A stretch of 64,000 bases of DNA from Variovorax sp. PAMC28562 (lineage in GTDB: Bacteria > Pseudomonadota > Gammaproteobacteria > Burkholderiales > Burkholderiaceae_C): the NCBI RefSeq assembly GCF_014303735.1, contig NZ_CP060296.1:124001-188000 (forward strand), given 5' to 3'. Below are positions 62,720 through 64,000 of this stretch, piece by piece. Numbering within the stretch: the first letter of the stretch is position 1; every line of letters starts with the position of its first letter. A model generated the notes under the pieces. The model was not told the origin of the DNA. It ran no database searches and was given only the letters and a program-made list of their open reading frames with translations. The translations under genes were made by a program, and so were the position numbers.

Positions 62720-63901
62720 ATGCAAATGCCTCCGTCGACCCCTTTCCAGATCCGGCAATTCGATGTCTTCGTGTTTCGCGCGCCGGCCGACCCGCCGGTG
62801 CAGACCTCGTTCGGAATCATGCGCGACCGCCCTGCCGTTCTGGTGCGCCTGACCGATGCGGACGGTCATGTCGGCTGGGGCGAGATCTGGTGCAACTTCC
62901 CCACCGTGGGCGCAGAGCATCGCGCGCGGATGGCGTTGGCTTACTGCAAGCCGGTGGTCATGGCGCACGCCTGGACACACCCGCGCGAGGGTTTCGAAGA
63001 ACTCACGCGCCGCTTCGCCGTGCTGGCGATTCAGACTGGCGAATACGGTCCGTTGCATCAGATCGTCGCCGGCGTCGACACGGCGATGTGGGACCTCTTT
63101 GCGCGCCGCGCCGGCAAGCCGCTCTGGCAACTGCTGGGAGATACCGATGGCGCAGAAGACGGTGCGCGTGCCCCACCGATCCAGGTCTACGCCTCCGGCA
63201 TCAACCCGACCGAGCCCGACCGACTGGCGCTGCAAAAACGTGACGAAGGCTATCGTGCGTTCAAGCTCAAGGTCGGCTTCGGCGCCGAGCGCGACCTCGC
63301 CAATCTGCGCCTGTTGCGCGACGCACTGGGCAACGAAGCGACGCTGATGGTCGATGCCAACCAGGCCTGGGATTTCGACGAGGCGCGCCTCGCCGGCCAG
63401 CGCATGGCGGGCTTCGATCTGCTGTGGATGGAAGAGCCGATGCGCGCCGACCAACCGGCACCACGCTGGACCGAACTCGCGAAGGCGCAACCCCTGACCC
63501 TGGCCGGCGGCGAAAACCTCACCGGCTTGTCGCAGTTCCGCGAGTTCATTGCCGCGCAGGGGCTGCCGATCATCCAGCCTGACGTCGGCAAATGGGGTGG
63601 CATTACCGCGTGTCTCGACGTCGCCCTCGAAACGGTGGCGGCCGGCAAGTGGTACTGCCCCCACTGGCTGGGTGGCGGCATCGGCCTCGCCGCGTCGATG
63701 CATCTGAAAACCGCTGTCGGCGGTCCGGGCTATGTCGAAGTCGACGCCAATCCGAACCCGCTGCGCGAACTGACCGCGCTGCCGAACTTCGTCGTGCGCG
63801 ACGGCGCCGTCACGCTGTCCAACGCACCCGGCCTGGGCGTGGTGCCCGACCTGGAGGCATGCCACCAGTACCTGATCGAGGTCTCGCTGACCGGTGTCTG
63901 A
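62720..63901 (+). CDS. Mandelate racemase/muconate lactonizing enzyme family protein
   Basis: A 393-residue enolase-superfamily enzyme. The KxK motif is FKLKVG near residue 190, the metal ligands lie in VDANQAW, MEEPM and GGENL, and CPHWLGGGIG is near the C-terminal end of the barrel. These enzymes abstract a proton next to a carboxylate; lactonization, racemization or dehydration of sugar acids are all possible. It is divergent from the tannase-family gene with 111 bases between starts. Confidence 0.85.
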   Translation: MQMPPSTPFQIRQFDVFVFRAPADPPVQTSFGIMRDRPAVLVRLTDADGHVGWGEIWCNFPTVGAEHRARMALAYCKPVVMAHAWTHPREGFEELTRRFAVLAIQTGEYGPLHQIVAGVDTAMWDLFARRAGKPLWQLLGDTDGAEDGARAPPIQVYASGINPTEPDRLALQKRDEGYRAFKLKVGFGAERDLANLRLLRDALGNEATLMVDANQAWDFDEARLAGQRMAGFDLLWMEEPMRADQPAPRWTELAKAQPLTLAGGENLTGLSQFREFIAAQGLPIIQPDVGKWGGITACLDVALETVAAGKWYCPHWLGGGIGLAASMHLKTAVGGPGYVEVDANPNPLRELTALPNFVVRDGAVTLSNAPGLGVVPDLEACHQYLIEVSLTGV

Positions 63902-63911
63902 GACACCGGTC
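63889..63911. terminator. Hairpin spanning the stop codon, between convergent genes
   Basis: GACCGGTGTC (63889-63898) and GACACCGGTC (63902-63911) form a perfect 10-base stem whose loop is exactly the TGA stop of the enolase-superfamily gene. The next gene converges from the right. It could act as a terminator for either strand; there is no T-tract, so Rho-dependent or processing roles are as likely. Confidence 0.45.
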
Positions 63912-63916
63912 GCTCC

Positions 63917-64000
63917 TCAGTAAATGGCTGGCTCCGGCGTCGGCCCGTTGCCCGACAGGCTCTCGAAGTCGCAACCCAGATGCGCCTGCGTGACCTCGCG
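63917..64000 (-). CDS. Partial gene, product unknown
   Basis: A minus-strand reading frame enters from beyond the window and ends at TGA (63919-63917), giving 27 residues that finish SLSGNGPTPEPAIY. Placement directly after the hairpin and the convergent gene makes it a real C-terminal end. I do not recognise the family. Confidence 0.5.
   Translation of the reverse strand, partial: REVTQAHLGCDFESLSGNGPTPEPAIY

Noticed and set aside
60881..63865. A 994-codon minus frame ending in the tannase-family protein
   Set aside because: The part beyond ATG 62608 lies antisense to the mandelate-racemase-family gene and has no motif, whereas ATG 62608 begins a lipoprotein signal.
1..64000. tRNA, rRNA, insertion sequence or prophage genes
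   Set aside because: No tRNA-like cloverleaf, rRNA sequence, transposase, integrase or phage structural motif was recognised by eye; a tRNAscan and IS search would settle this.

Overview
The window is GC-rich and gene-dense (about 65 protein genes, no rRNA, tRNA, CRISPR or insertion sequence seen). It looks like a chromosomal segment of a Burkholderiales bacterium, most likely a Variovorax-like member of the Comamonadaceae. This rests on the gene content (rpfE-recJ pair, sulfite dehydrogenase pair, D-amino-acid locus, urease, LigD, many c-di-GMP proteins) and on protein style; no marker gene is present to fix the genus.

Layout. 1-2.2 kb: tail of a MoxR-type ATPase, a DUF58 protein and a VWA protein (one operon). 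2.2-3.0 kb: an SDR dehydrogenase. 3.0-12.3 kb (minus strand): a peptide/amino-acid-type ABC importer (binding protein, two permeases, two ATPases), a PLP-dependent D-amino-acid deaminase, an RpiR-family regulator and a D-aminoacylase, with a RidA enamine/imine deaminase divergent from it. Together these form a scavenging pathway for (N-acylated) D-amino acids. The shared promoter holds a 6-3-6 palindrome lying exactly between its -35 and -10 boxes. 12.9-15.7 kb: a periplasmic sulfite dehydrogenase, its cytochrome c and an unusual PhnD-like/rhodanese fusion. 15.8-17.7 kb: lipoprotein-release ABC genes. 17.8-20.5 kb: rpfE-like gene and recJ. 20.5-22.1 kb: a hydroxyacid dehydrogenase and an exported protein.

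22.2-32.9 kb is the most striking region. A 1201-residue protein joins an NCS1-type purine/hydantoin permease, a cysteine-rich linker domain, a histidine kinase and a receiver. It overlaps its LuxR-type response regulator gene and is divergent from the urease genes ureA-ureJ-ureB-ureC-ureE-ureF-ureG. No ureD is present. A Doc-type toxin/AbrB-type antitoxin pair lies on the opposite strand between ureC and ureE, next to a start-less SHOCT-domain remnant.

33.1-37.3 kb: an operon of exported proteins (DUF4331 protein, small lipoprotein, repeat-like protein, HupE-family membrane protein with an EF-hand). 37.5-45.7 kb: LigD, a small membrane protein, an isocitrate-lyase-superfamily enzyme, a CDF metal exporter, a tandem-repeat exported protein, a Rieske oxygenase, a nucleoside deoxyribosyltransferase and an orphan ABC ATPase.

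46.2-56.1 kb: a five-gene minus-strand operon of c-di-GMP signalling: a GspE/PilB-like ATPase with an MshEN-like c-di-GMP-binding motif, a double-PAS diguanylate cyclase, a DctP-type solute-binding protein, a GGDEF-EAL protein and a PAS-GGDEF protein. The last three are joined by 4-base start/stop overlaps. 56.2-64 kb: heme oxygenase, aldo/keto reductase with a divergent LysR regulator, phosphoglycolate phosphatase, small proteins including an FHA protein, a tannase-family lipoprotein and a mandelate-racemase-family enzyme.
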